64,000 nucleotides of DNA, taken from positions 186,001 to 250,000 of the forward strand of contig JABZFP010000030.1 of assembly GCA_014237395.1 (NCBI GenBank). Direction: 5' to 3'. The notes beneath the pieces were generated by a model, which saw only the letters and a list, made by a program, of their open reading frames with translations, had not been told where the DNA came from and ran no database searches. This DNA is from Desulfobacteraceae bacterium (GTDB taxonomy: Bacteria; Desulfobacterota; Desulfobacteria; Desulfobacterales; UBA5852). Of this stretch, positions 17,893-26,428 are shown piece after piece. The stretch's first letter is position 1; each line of letters begins with the position of its first letter. Position numbers and translations under genes: made by a program.

Positions 17893-19398
17893 ATGAAGCG
17901 TTGGATTGTGATGACCGCTGTCGCGTGGGCGCTGATGGCTGGCGCCGGATGGTGCCAGGAAGCCCCGGTTAGTGAGGCCACCCAGGAATGCCTTGACTGC
18001 CATGCCATTTTTCATCCTGGTATCGTGGAGGGCTGGCGCACCGGCCGTCATGCGGCCATGACCCCCCAGGCGGCCATGGCGGTTGCGGATCCGGCCCGCA
18101 AGGTGTCCAGTATGGATGTGCCCGAGGCGTTGCAGGGGGTCGCGGTGGGCTGCGCCGAATGCCACACCCTGCGGCCGGATGCACATGCCGATACGTTCGA
18201 GCACAATGGCTACAACGTGCATGTGGTGGTCAGTCCGGACGATTGCCGCACCTGCCACGCCACCGAGGCCGACCAGTACACGCGCAACATCATGTCGCAT
18301 GCCTATGCCAATCTCGCCGACAATGCGGTTTACCAGCAGCTCCAGCGTTCTATCCTGGGGACGCCGTCGCTGGAACACGGCAAGCTCAAAGTCGCCGCCG
18401 AAAACGCGGATACCAAGGCCGATGCCTGTTACTACTGCCACGGCACCGTCCTCAAGGTCACCGAAACCGAGGTGCGGGACACGGACGCCGGTGAACTGGA
18501 GTTTCCCGTCATCGCCGGCTGGCCCAACCAGGGGGTTGGCCGCATCAACCTGGACGGCAGCAAGGGCGCCTGCACGGCCTGCCATCCCCGGCACAGCTTT
18601 TCCATGGAGACGGCCCGCAAGCCCCATACCTGCAAAGAATGCCATGTCGGTCCGGACGTTCCGGCCTACAAGGTCTATCTCTCCAGCAAACACGGCAATA
18701 TCTATTCCTCCAAACACCAGGAGTGGGATTTCGCGAAGACGCCCTGGACCATCGGCAAGGACTTTACGGCCCCCACCTGCGCGGTTTGCCATGTCAGCCT
18801 GTTGGCCAATACCGACGGCGAAATCATCAACGAGCGCACCCACGAAATGAAGAACCGTTTGTCCTGGCGCATTTTCGGGCTGATCTATGCCCACCCCCAA
18901 CCCAAGTCGCCGGATGTCACCATCATTCGCAACAAGGACGGCCTGCCGCTGCCCACGGATTTTAACGGTGGCATGGCCAGTGAGTTCCTGTTGTCCGTAG
19001 ACGAACAGGATGCCCACACCCGCACCATGCAGGCTACCTGCCTGGCCTGCCACGACACCTCGTGGGTGCAGGGGCACTGGCAGCGCTATGGCAACACGAT
19101 TCGCCAGACCAATGCCACCACCCTGACCCTTACCGACATCATGAACGAAGCCTGGATGCGCGGGTACGCCAGGGGGCTGGGGCAGGGCGAGAGTCCTTTC
19201 GACGAGGCTGTGGAACGCAAATGGAGCGATGCCTGGCTGTTCTATGCCAATACGGTGCGGTTTGCATCCGCCATGGCCGGCGGCGGTGATTACGGGGTGT
19301 TTGCCGACGGCCGCTACCAGCTGTCCCAAACCGTCGCGGAACTGCACGAATGGCTGGAGCAGCGGCGAGCCATGGAGAATTTGGCCACCAAACCCTGA
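17893..19398 (+). CDS. Octaheme c-type cytochrome, hydroxylamine oxidoreductase-like
   Basis: A signal peptide (M-K-R-W-I-V-M-T-A-V-A-W-A-L, cleavage near A-G-W-C-Q) precedes eight C-x2-C-H motifs: CLDCH, CAECH, CRTCH, CYYCH, CTACH, CKECH, CAVCH and CLACH. The signature H-P-R-H-S-F-x4-A-R-K-P, then C-H-V-G-P-D-V-P and S-S-K-H-G-N-I-Y, is that of the HAO/octaheme family. After the last heme the chain reads W-L-F-Y-A-N-T-V-R-F-A-S-A-M-A-G, and I see no obvious equivalent of the crosslinking tyrosine of oxidative HAO. This suggests a reductive (nitrite or hydroxylamine reducing) enzyme in the periplasm. The ATG follows CAGGAG by nine bases. Confidence 0.87.
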   Translation: MKRWIVMTAVAWALMAGAGWCQEAPVSEATQECLDCHAIFHPGIVEGWRTGRHAAMTPQAAMAVADPARKVSSMDVPEALQGVAVGCAECHTLRPDAHADTFEHNGYNVHVVVSPDDCRTCHATEADQYTRNIMSHAYANLADNAVYQQLQRSILGTPSLEHGKLKVAAENADTKADACYYCHGTVLKVTETEVRDTDAGELEFPVIAGWPNQGVGRINLDGSKGACTACHPRHSFSMETARKPHTCKECHVGPDVPAYKVYLSSKHGNIYSSKHQEWDFAKTPWTIGKDFTAPTCAVCHVSLLANTDGEIINERTHEMKNRLSWRIFGLIYAHPQPKSPDVTIIRNKDGLPLPTDFNGGMASEFLLSVDEQDAHTRTMQATCLACHDTSWVQGHWQRYGNTIRQTNATTLTLTDIMNEAWMRGYARGLGQGESPFDEAVERKWSDAWLFYANTVRFASAMAGGGDYGVFADGRYQLSQTVAELHEWLEQRRAMENLATKP

Positions 19399-19443
19399 GC
19401 GGGAAGAGGGGGCTGTCGGCTATCGATATCCGGGAGGAGCGGC

Positions 19444-20820
19444 ATGTCCGTCGTTGATGAACGCGTCACACGGTTGAACGATCGCGAGGTCCGCAAAGGG
19501 CGCTATGTCCTCTACTGGATGCAGCAGTCCCAGCGCGTCGAGTACAATCACGCCCTCAATGTCGCCATTCGTGAAGCCAACCGGGCCGGGCTGCCCCTGC
19601 TGGTGGCCTTCGGCCTGACGGATGCCTATCCCGAGGCCAATCTGCGTCACTTCCAGTTCATGCTGGAGGGGCTGCAGGATGTTGCGGCGGCGCTGCAAAA
19701 ACGGGGCATCGGCATGGTGGTCCGATTGGGCAACCCGCCGGAGGTGGCGATCAACATCGGTCATGCCGCCGCCCTGATCGTCTGTGATGTGGGCTACCTG
19801 CGTCACCAGCGGGCTTGGCGCGATCAGGTGGCCCGGGAAGCAGATTGCCGGGTGCTGCAGGTGGAAAGCGACGCCATCGTCCCGGTGGCGGTGGTGTCCG
19901 AAAAAGCCGAGTATGCGGCCCGCACCATCCGGCCCCGGATCATGCGTCACGTCGAGCGCTTCCAGGCCTTGCCGCGCTCGCCGCGTATCAAACATTCCGC
20001 CGCGGGGCTGCGCATTCCCGGATTGCGCCTTAAGGAGCCGGCCCGCATCCTGCGCCGGCTGGACATCGACCGCAGCGTGCCGCCCGTGGATCCGTTTTTC
20101 AAAGGGGGCACCAGACAAGCCAAGAAGCATCTGCGCCGGTTTATAAAACACCACCTGGCGCACTACAACGATCATCGCAACCAGCCCCAGACCGATGACA
20201 TTTCCCACATGAGCCCCTATTTGCACTTCGGTCACATTTCGCCGGTCTACCTGGCAGCCAAGGTGCGCGAGGCCCGCGAAGGGCAGGGGATCGACCGGGC
20301 GGCCTACCTGGAGGAGTTGATCGTGCGCCGGGAACTGGCGCTCAATTTTGTCTGGTATACGCCGGATTACGATCGCTATGCCTGCCTGCCGGATTGGGCC
20401 CGCAAAACCATGGCCGAGCATGCCGGAGACGAGCGTCCCCGTGTCTACGACCGGGAAACGCTTGAAAACGCCGCTACCCACGACCCGTACTGGAACGCCG
20501 CCATGCGGGAGATGCGCTACACGGGGTTCATGCACAACTACATGCGCATGTACTGGGGCAAAAAAATCCTGGAATGGTCGGCCTCGCCGGAAGAGGCGTT
20601 TGTCACGACCCTGTCGCTCAACAACAAATACTTCCTCGATGGAAGAGATCCGAACTCCTACGCCGGGGTGGCCTGGGTTTTCGGCAAGCACGATCGGGCC
20701 TGGTTCGAACGGCCCATCTTCGGTAAAATACGGTACATGGCCGCCTCCGGGTTGGAGCGCAAGTGCGATATCCAGGGCTATGTCAGGAAAATCGACAAAC
20801 GTGTCCGTGGTCTGGAATAG
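19444..20820 (+). CDS. phr: Class II deoxyribodipyrimidine (CPD) photolyase
   Basis: 458 residues, normal length for a class II photolyase. Diagnostic segments are Y-V-L-Y-W-M-Q-Q-S-Q-R near residue 22, H-F-Q-F-M-L-E-G-L near 71 and, in the FAD-binding half, S-P-Y-L-H-F-G-H-I-S-P (about 257), R-R-E-L-A-L-N-F, Y-T-G-F-M-H-N-Y-M-R-M-Y-W-G-K-K and L-D-G-R-D-P-N-S-Y-A-G-V-A. It repairs UV cyclobutane dimers using blue light. The GGGAGGAG ribosome site lies just before the ATG. It closes the DUF523/SDR/SRPBCC cluster. Confidence 0.93.
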   Translation: MSVVDERVTRLNDREVRKGRYVLYWMQQSQRVEYNHALNVAIREANRAGLPLLVAFGLTDAYPEANLRHFQFMLEGLQDVAAALQKRGIGMVVRLGNPPEVAINIGHAAALIVCDVGYLRHQRAWRDQVAREADCRVLQVESDAIVPVAVVSEKAEYAARTIRPRIMRHVERFQALPRSPRIKHSAAGLRIPGLRLKEPARILRRLDIDRSVPPVDPFFKGGTRQAKKHLRRFIKHHLAHYNDHRNQPQTDDISHMSPYLHFGHISPVYLAAKVREAREGQGIDRAAYLEELIVRRELALNFVWYTPDYDRYACLPDWARKTMAEHAGDERPRVYDRETLENAATHDPYWNAAMREMRYTGFMHNYMRMYWGKKILEWSASPEEAFVTTLSLNNKYFLDGRDPNSYAGVAWVFGKHDRAWFERPIFGKIRYMAASGLERKCDIQGYVRKIDKRVRGLE

Positions 20821-20824
20821 GCTC

Positions 20825-20850
20825 TTCATTTTCTTTCACGTGAGAAAAAA
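20825..20850 (+). repeat. Fragment of the CTTTCACGTGAAAG 3' repeat
   Basis: TTCATTTTCTTTCACGTGAG begins five bases after the photolyase stop and matches the head of the longer elements at 26429 and 44523. The rest of the element is missing. Confidence 0.6.
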
Positions 20851-20878
20851 AGATGGAATCGTAAAGAGTATTTAAGCC

Positions 20879-20950
20879 GTCACTCCCGCGAAGGCCGGAG
20901 TCAACGACCCCATTGAAATTACTGGATCACCGCCTGCATGGGGATGACGA
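20879..20950. repeat. Decayed REP-like doublet
   Basis: CACTCCCGCGAAGGCCGGAG and, about 45 bases on, CTGGATCACCGCC...GGGGATGACG resemble the two arms of a Desulfobacterota intergenic hairpin repeat with several mismatches. It lies downstream of the photolyase gene. Confidence 0.5.
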
Positions 20951-21092
20951 AAAAATTATTTCAGCGACTTTTTTTTAAGGTCATCTCAAAATGCGATGAA
21001 CGGATCGCCCGTCAAACCCTTGACCCCTTGACCCCCGGAATCCTCAGCCCCTTTGCCATAAACTAGCTTTAGGGAGGACAACGAAAAACCCC

Positions 21093-21641
21093 ATGACCGC
21101 ACCGGAAAATAACAAAACGCCCCTCCAGCAGGCCGGTGAAGACCTGTTTAACTTCGCTATCGAGCGGGAAGACACCAAATGGCTGGTGGCGCGCCTGCCG
21201 GCGGAATCGGAGATAAAACCCGCCACGGTGGAATATGAGTTGCAAATCCTGAAGATCATCAGTGTCGGTTGGAGCATTCCCTATTTTCTTGCGGAATGGC
21301 CTGAAAAGCAGCGGTTGATCGAGCTCTTCTGGCAAGCGGTGCGGGAATTTTCCGGCAGTCTGTCCCAAACTACTGAGATGATGACCGGCCAGGATATCGA
21401 TTATTTCCAGACGTTGAAAGAGCGCCTGGACGGCTATCTGGACGCGCTGCAACGGCACCCGGAGGCCAAAGAACCTTCCGAGGTGATTGGGGCGGAATTT
21501 GCCCGCGCCTGCGGCAAGGCCGACGACCTCTTCGCCGCCTTTACCGGCGGACGCATGTTCAGCACGACCACGATGCGTGTTCGGGAATACCTGGATGCCG
21601 CTAACCTGCAGGAAACGGGGGATAGCACGTCGTTGCATTGA
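21093..21641 (+). CDS. Hypothetical helical protein
   Basis: 182 residues, no signal peptide and no membrane segment, predicted almost entirely alpha-helical with many Glu, Lys and Gln. I do not recognise a family. Segments such as Y-E-L-Q-I-L-K-I-I-S-V-G-W-S-I-P-Y-F-L look well packed and coding is supported by codon use like the neighbours. GGGAGGACAACG upstream provides a ribosome site about 20 bases away, which is rather far. The TfoX-N gene follows 40 bp later and may be co-transcribed. Confidence 0.68.
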   Translation: MTAPENNKTPLQQAGEDLFNFAIEREDTKWLVARLPAESEIKPATVEYELQILKIISVGWSIPYFLAEWPEKQRLIELFWQAVREFSGSLSQTTEMMTGQDIDYFQTLKERLDGYLDALQRHPEAKEPSEVIGAEFARACGKADDLFAAFTGGRMFSTTTMRVREYLDAANLQETGDSTSLH

Positions 21642-21681
21642 CGGCGATCGTCGCACGCGGCAACGGAAGGGACGCTTATCG

Positions 21682-22014
21682 ATGGGCTATAACGCCGATC
21701 TGGAAACCATTCTCGACGAGACGACCCGCACCTGGTCCGGGGTCCAGAAAAAAAGGATGTTCGGCGGGGTGGTGTATATGCTCCACGGCAACATCTGTGT
21801 TGGCATCTGGCAGGATCAGCTGATCATCCGTGCCGGGGGAGCTGCCAACACGCTGATGGCCGATGATGCCCGCTTCCGGCCTTTTGATGTGACGGGCAGG
21901 GCCATGAAAGGTTGGTCCATGTTGTCGCCCGAGGGATGGCGCGATCCGGCTATGCGCAGGGACGCTATTAAAGCCGCCAGAGATTTTTGCCGGACCCTAC
22001 TGAAGAAGCTGTGA
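21682..22014 (+). CDS. TfoX N-terminal domain protein
   Basis: 110 residues beginning M-G-Y-N-A-D-L. The TfoX-N signature is clear: K-K-R-M-F-G-G-V-V-Y-M-L-H-G-N-I-C-V-G-I then R-F-R-P-F-D-V-T-G-R-A-M-K-G-W. Stand-alone TfoX-N proteins are common and lack the C-terminal competence domain of TfoX/Sxy; they are unlikely to be competence regulators. Function unknown. The start is fixed by an AAGG upstream and by loss of family resemblance before it. Confidence 0.85.
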   Translation: MGYNADLETILDETTRTWSGVQKKRMFGGVVYMLHGNICVGIWQDQLIIRAGGAANTLMADDARFRPFDVTGRAMKGWSMLSPEGWRDPAMRRDAIKAARDFCRTLLKKL

Positions 22015-22101
22015 TTCCAGTGCCGCTCCATAGATATTCTTTGCCAGCCAAGTGCCTTTAGACAATGATACCGTCACTTACAAAGACAGTAAAATACGTT
22101 T

Positions 22102-23331
22102 TCAGGAGACCTTTGCCTTAAAGCTATCGGCAAAATGTTTTCGAATCTGTTTATTGCCAACATGCCTGGATAACAACCTATAGTTTTTCTGTTCGAAACG
22201 GATTCTTCCTGCAATAATGGCAGGATGGATCTTTAATTTTTCCGATAGGGCGTATATTTCTGCTGTTGATGCTTTGCCGGAAATCGGGTTTCTATCCCAA
22301 ATCCGTTTTGGAATAAGTCCATTACGGGTCATTTCATCTGCCTCTTTCTCGATGATGTCTTCTTTCTCGACTTTTTTTCCTCGAAGATCCAGGTCATCTA
22401 TAATAAGTCGATCAGATGTCGATAGATGTTTTGAAACATGGGCGAGTTCATGCAAAAGACAAAACCAGAAATAATCAATTCTATCATAACGAAGCGTTAA
22501 ACCGATGACCGGAGTCCCATCCGGCAACAGGATAGCGGCGCCGTCAATGTAGGTTTTTGGAAGATGGGGAACCACAATCAAATGTACGCCATGTTTCTCA
22601 AGATATTCTTTTGCAAGCAAAGGGCCGTTATCAAAATAACTTAACCGTGCGACTTCTTGCATGGTTCCCAATTTTATAGAATTCTTGACATATTTTGTTT
22701 TTAAAGGATTTTTTCGTGCAACAGATTGCACACGAATACACCAAGCGGTAAGGGCAAATAAGTCCATCTTTGCATTATACCGGCCTTTTTTCCCCTGACG
22801 GAAACATGGTTTCGGAACGGTATCCAGCCCTCCGGCTTGTTCGATAAAATCACGTATCAATTCTTCGGCTTTTTCCCTTATGTCATCCGACGGTGGAATC
22901 CAGTTGCGTTTTGCCATTTCAAGTAGTGGAAATCTGGACCACTCCATTTCTTGAATCTGGTTTGGAAAATCAGCGCCAGGCTCTTTCAGCAATACTTCGG
23001 CGGAAATACCTAAGTTTTTGTTCAACGATCTCATCATGGAGAGGGTAAGAGGGCGTTTGCCATTTAAAACTTCAGAAACCTTACTTTTTGTACCTATATA
23101 TGGAACCATGTCCTTTTGAACCAGTCCTATCTGTTCCATACGAAATTTTATTGCATCAATGGGATCGGGCGGACTTATTGGGAAATGCAGTTCTTCATAC
23201 ATTTCCACAAGCGCCGTTAACAGTTCCAACTCATCCATCTCAGCGGTACCGGATTTGGCATCCATGAGTTGGTCAATACGTGATAGCGCGGTGTCATAGT
23301 CTTTTTCATTTTTTATAAGGCGGTTTATCAT
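22102..23331 (-). CDS. HigA-like antitoxin with ImmA/IrrE-type metallopeptidase domain
   Basis: 409 residues. Residues about 55-115 form a HigA-type helix-turn-helix (M-E-Q-I-G-L-V-Q-K-D-M-V-P-Y-I-G-T-K-S-K-V-S-E-V-L). A C-terminal zinc-protease-like domain carries H-E-L-A-H at 294-298. Starts at the base adjacent to the stop of the toxin gene (TAA then ATG). It should bind and neutralise the HigB-like protein and repress the pair; the protease-like domain may control antitoxin stability or be degenerate. The locus is visibly more AT-rich than its surroundings, consistent with horizontal acquisition. Confidence 0.82.
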   Translation of the reverse strand: MINRLIKNEKDYDTALSRIDQLMDAKSGTAEMDELELLTALVEMYEELHFPISPPDPIDAIKFRMEQIGLVQKDMVPYIGTKSKVSEVLNGKRPLTLSMMRSLNKNLGISAEVLLKEPGADFPNQIQEMEWSRFPLLEMAKRNWIPPSDDIREKAEELIRDFIEQAGGLDTVPKPCFRQGKKGRYNAKMDLFALTAWCIRVQSVARKNPLKTKYVKNSIKLGTMQEVARLSYFDNGPLLAKEYLEKHGVHLIVVPHLPKTYIDGAAILLPDGTPVIGLTLRYDRIDYFWFCLLHELAHVSKHLSTSDRLIIDDLDLRGKKVEKEDIIEKEADEMTRNGLIPKRIWDRNPISGKASTAEIYALSEKLKIHPAIIAGRIRFEQKNYRLLSRHVGNKQIRKHFADSFKAKVS

Positions 23332-23631
23332 TTAAATTACCTCTGCATCAATTTTATCATATTCCTGGTGCGTTCCAATAAAATGCACAAATACCGTTTT
23401 AGAATCATAGTTGATTCTGACAACCAATCGATACTTATTGCCAGCGATATTGAAAACGACCCGATTATTTTTAAGAATGCTTGCAGATCTGTATTGCGTT
23501 TTAATATCTGCCGGGGATGCCCACTGAACATGTTTTGCTTCATAATACCATGCTTCCAAAGCTCCTTTGGCATCCCGATGTCCTGGTTGTTGATAAAATT
23601 CAACCAAGGTCTTTCGTTTGATGACATGCAT
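23332..23631 (-). CDS. HigB/RelE-fold toxin
   Basis: 99 residues. The HigB-type core is recognisable: H-V-I-K-R-K-T-L-V-E-F at the start, W-Y-Y-E-A-K-H-V-Q-W in the helix, N-R-V-V-F-N-I-A-G-N-K-Y-R-L-V-V-R-I-N-Y and V-F-V-H-F-I-G-T-H-Q-E-Y-D-K-I at the end. Such proteins are ribosome-dependent mRNA interferases. Toxin-before-antitoxin order is that of higBA. The stop directly abuts the antitoxin start, so the two are coupled. Confidence 0.88.
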   Translation of the reverse strand: MHVIKRKTLVEFYQQPGHRDAKGALEAWYYEAKHVQWASPADIKTQYRSASILKNNRVVFNIAGNKYRLVVRINYDSKTVFVHFIGTHQEYDKIDAEVI

Positions 23632-23667
23632 AATTTACAATGTTCCCTTAATGATGTCAATATAAAA

Positions 23668-23684
23668 GTTCCCAAAAAGGGAAC
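23668..23684. promoter_or_regulatory. Probable operator of the toxin-antitoxin pair
   Basis: GTTCCC-AAAAA-GGGAAC is a perfect 6-bp inverted repeat with a 5-base spacer, 37 bp upstream of the toxin start. A half site GTTCCCTT lies at 23642-23649. A TTGACA-like box for the minus strand is at 23660-23655 between them. Antitoxins with a helix-turn-helix normally bind such palindromes for autorepression. Confidence 0.65.
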
Positions 23685-23715
23685 CAGGCTATTCTTGCCG
23701 TGGAGCCCAACCTAG

Positions 23716-24096
23716 TTTAGAGAACCGAAATTCTGAGGCACATGCCACGCCTCTTGTGCCCTCCGCAGAAAAACCGTTGTTCTTCATGCATTCATCAAAT
23801 TAAAAATGATCGGATAGTTAGTCTTATCAGGAACAAGTTAAGAAAATTATGAAACACGATTTGGTGCCCGATACGGCATCATAAAAAGTAGTTTTCATGC
23901 CATTGCGGCATAGGGCGAGGGCCGACTTCTCAGGTAAGGTTACTAAATCAATCGTCTATCATATTGGGCTATAATTGCAAAGGGATAGCTTCTGCTCTCG
24001 ATCGGTGGTTGAAAAATTATTGCCAAACTGGACGCCACCAAAATTGTGATTACATTGCAATTGGCTTTGCCGGCCGTTTTGTATTGGAGAATGAAG
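23716..24096. other. AT-rich intergenic region
   Basis: Between the toxin operator and the FKBP-methyltransferase gene I see no gene. Base composition stays low in GC like the toxin-antitoxin genes, then returns to normal around 24060, so this may be the other edge of the acquired segment. A short hairpin ATGCC-ATTGC-GGCAT is present near 23897. Confidence 0.5.
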
Positions 24097-25314
24097 ATGA
24101 TTGGAATTAACGATGACAGCCTTGCCAGTATCGAGTTTCGCTTAAACTGGGAGAAAAACGACGTACACCACACCGATGCGGTCTATGCCCAGCGGGTCAA
24201 CTTCTGGCGTGACCTGTTTCCGGCATCCTTGCGCCGGAAGCTGATGGGTTCTTATGCGGGCGATACCCTTTCGCAGCCTTTCGAACCCGGAGACCTCGTG
24301 GCGTTGCCGGATGAACGCCAGCGGCATACGGTTCCTCATGGCCGTGTGGAAGGGCAGCGGGCCGATGGGTCGCCCCTCACGCCCAGCTATGGGCGGTTTT
24401 ATCCACGGGGCATCCTGCGCGGTGTGTCGGGCGTCTTCCGGGGCAACATCGACCCCTTTCGCTGCACGGACATGGATGACGCCGGCATTCGTGCCGATTT
24501 CAACCACCCCCTGGCGGGGCTTGATCTGCGTCTTGACGTCCAGATCATGGAAGTTCGGGACAAATTCGAAGAACATGGGGGGACCGCCAGCGACTGGATC
24601 GAACAGACCCTCACCGGGCCGGGTATGCAGTCCCGCTACAACGGTTCGGCCACCCGCTTTTTTGAAGGCCCAGCCTTCGAACGGGACGATCCGAACGACG
24701 ATCGCCGGTTTTACGAACGCCCCCGCCTGGTGCAGCATATCGATGACCAGGCCATTGCGACCATATCCGGCCTTTACGGTCGTCTGATACCACCGGGCGG
24801 ACGCGTGCTGGACCTCATGAGCAGCTGGACCTCCCACCTGCCGGAGGATCTGGCGACCGCCTCGGTGACGGGGCTGGGCATGAATACCGCGGAATTGGCC
24901 GCCAATGCCCGTTTGACATCCTACGACGTTCACGATCTCAACCGGACACCGCGCCTGCCCTATCCGGAGGCGTCATTCGATGCGGTCATCTGCACGGTAT
25001 CCTTGGAGTATCTCACCCGGCCCTTTGAGGTGTTTGCCGATGTGGCCCGCGTGCTGGCTCCCGGCGGTGTTTTCGTGGTGACTTTTTCCGACCGCTGGTT
25101 TCCGCCCAAGGCGATTCGCGTCTGGAAAGAGTTGCATCCTTTCGAGCGCATGGGGATGGTGCTGGAACTGTTCCGACAGTCCGAGCGGTTCACCTCGCTG
25201 GCGACTTTTTCCAGCCAGGGCCGGCCGCGGCCGGAAAACGACAAATACGCCGATCGGATGCTGTTTTCCGACCCGGTCTTCGGGGTCTGGGGACATCGGC
25301 AGCCAAACAGTTGA
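24097..25314 (+). CDS. FKBP-like domain fused to a SAM-dependent methyltransferase
   Basis: 405 residues from ATG 24097 (TTGGAGA seven bases before; another ATG six bases upstream is spaced worse). About residues 50-170 resemble the SlyD/FKBP2 family: F-E-P-G-D-L-V, R-F-Y-P-R-G-I-L and A-D-F-N-H-P-L-A-G-x-D-L-x-L-x-V-x-I-M-E-V. About residues 240-370 are a class I methyltransferase: G-G-R-V-L-D-L-M-S-S-W-T-S-H as motif I, S-F-D-A-V-I-C-T-V-S-L-E-Y-L as motif IV and R-V-L-A-P-G-G-V-F. Substrate unknown. The fused prolyl-isomerase-like part could present a protein substrate; that is inference. Confidence 0.78.
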   Translation: MIGINDDSLASIEFRLNWEKNDVHHTDAVYAQRVNFWRDLFPASLRRKLMGSYAGDTLSQPFEPGDLVALPDERQRHTVPHGRVEGQRADGSPLTPSYGRFYPRGILRGVSGVFRGNIDPFRCTDMDDAGIRADFNHPLAGLDLRLDVQIMEVRDKFEEHGGTASDWIEQTLTGPGMQSRYNGSATRFFEGPAFERDDPNDDRRFYERPRLVQHIDDQAIATISGLYGRLIPPGGRVLDLMSSWTSHLPEDLATASVTGLGMNTAELAANARLTSYDVHDLNRTPRLPYPEASFDAVICTVSLEYLTRPFEVFADVARVLAPGGVFVVTFSDRWFPPKAIRVWKELHPFERMGMVLELFRQSERFTSLATFSSQGRPRPENDKYADRMLFSDPVFGVWGHRQPNS

Positions 25315-25376
25315 ACGGTTTTGTCGGGCCGTTGCGGCGGCACGTTCAAAACCGGCCTGATCGCTTTGCTGGTTTC

Positions 25377-25408
25377 GGGCGCGGGGCAGGAGAGCCCTGC
25401 GCCCTTTT
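25377..25408 (+). terminator. Rho-independent terminator
   Basis: GGGCGCGGGGC (25377-25387) pairs with GCCCTGCGCCC (25394-25404) around a six-base loop with one mismatch, followed by TTTT. It ends the FKBP-methyltransferase transcript. Confidence 0.8.
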
Positions 25409-25802
25409 CCGTTCCCCCGTTTTCTAAACGTCTTCTTTGATGGATTCCTGCGAGCATCCGGCTTGCAATTTGCTTGGTCTCCCTTTAGGTTAACCTGAAC
25501 ATTTCATGAAAATTTTTATACAAATTTATTTTGATATATTCAGATCCTCAAATGAAAGTTGGCGCAATAATGTCTGGCAACGCTTTGTAACCAGCGTCTT
25601 TGAGAAAGAACCGCATCAACATTTTCACCCTACGGGCGAGCCCGAGGCATCCATTTCCATCGTTATCAGGAGCTTGCGGTAGCATGCGTACAGCGGCGCT
25701 CCTGAATGCCTTGTAAATGGACGCCTCGAACTCGTGAAATATCCGGGTCAGGCGCCATCAATTCTCGGGATTATCAACACAGATACAGCGGAGACGGAAA
25801 AC
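25409..25802. other. Intergenic region upstream of the HD-domain gene
   Basis: No gene recognised. An AT-rich block at 25490-25560 is a likely promoter region, but I cannot assign -35 and -10 boxes with confidence. Confidence 0.4.
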
Positions 25803-26390
25803 ATGGAACGGCTCGAGCAGCAGGTCACTTTTGTTCGCGAACTGGACAAACTCAAACGGGTTCAGCGTCAGACCTGGCTGACGGACACCAGCCGCAAAGA
25901 AAATTCAGCCGAGCATTCCTGGCATATCGCCGTGATGGCCATGGTGCTGGCAGAGTACGCCCCGGGCACGGAGCTGGACGTCGGGCGGGTCATTCAGATG
26001 CTGCTCCTGCACGATATCGTCGAGATCGACGCCGGGGACACCTTTTGCTATGACCGTGCGGCCGTGGCTCACCAGGCCGACCAGGAAGAACGTGCCGCGG
26101 AACGCCTGTTCGGGCTGCTGCCCCCGGATCTGGCCGATCGGTTCCGGGGGCTCTGGGAAGAATTCGAGGCCCGGGAAACGCCGGAGTCCCTGCTGGCCAA
26201 CTCACTGGACCGGTTGCAGCCAATTCTGAACAATTTCCACTCCGGCGGCAAATCCTGGCTGGCCAACGGCATCCGGCGCGGCCAGGTGCGCGATCGGAAC
26301 CGCATCGTGGCCGACGGGGCCCCGGACCTCTGGGCCTATATCGAAGATCTGCTGCAGCGGGCGGTGGATAAGGGGATGCTGAAGGATTGA
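25803..26390 (+). CDS. HD-domain (HD_3/YfbR-like) metal-dependent phosphohydrolase
   Basis: 195 residues beginning M-E-R-L-E-Q-Q-V. Metal ligands of the HD superfamily are visible: S-A-E-H-S-W-H at about residues 37-43, L-L-L-H-D-I-V-E-I-D-A-G-D near 74-86 and N-S-L-D-R-L-Q-P later. This matches the HD_3 group that includes 5'-deoxyribonucleotidase YfbR. The frame is open 23 codons upstream, but those residues are not family-like and GGAGACGGAAAAC precedes the chosen ATG. Confidence 0.85.
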   Translation: MERLEQQVTFVRELDKLKRVQRQTWLTDTSRKENSAEHSWHIAVMAMVLAEYAPGTELDVGRVIQMLLLHDIVEIDAGDTFCYDRAAVAHQADQEERAAERLFGLLPPDLADRFRGLWEEFEARETPESLLANSLDRLQPILNNFHSGGKSWLANGIRRGQVRDRNRIVADGAPDLWAYIEDLLQRAVDKGMLKD

Positions 26391-26428
26391 GCGAGTTGTT
26401 AAATGAGAATATTTTCCGCTATTTCATT

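Noticed and set aside
17341..19347. 668-codon open frame on the minus strand
   Set aside because: It is the antisense shadow of the SRPBCC and octaheme cytochrome genes; its product is low in hydrophobic cores and unlike known proteins.
19420..20829. 469-codon open frame on the minus strand
   Set aside because: Antisense to the class II photolyase, whose family motifs are unambiguous.
23943..24173. Small minus-strand frame between toxin and methyltransferase genes
   Set aside because: No ribosome site or family resemblance, and half of it is antisense to the methyltransferase start.
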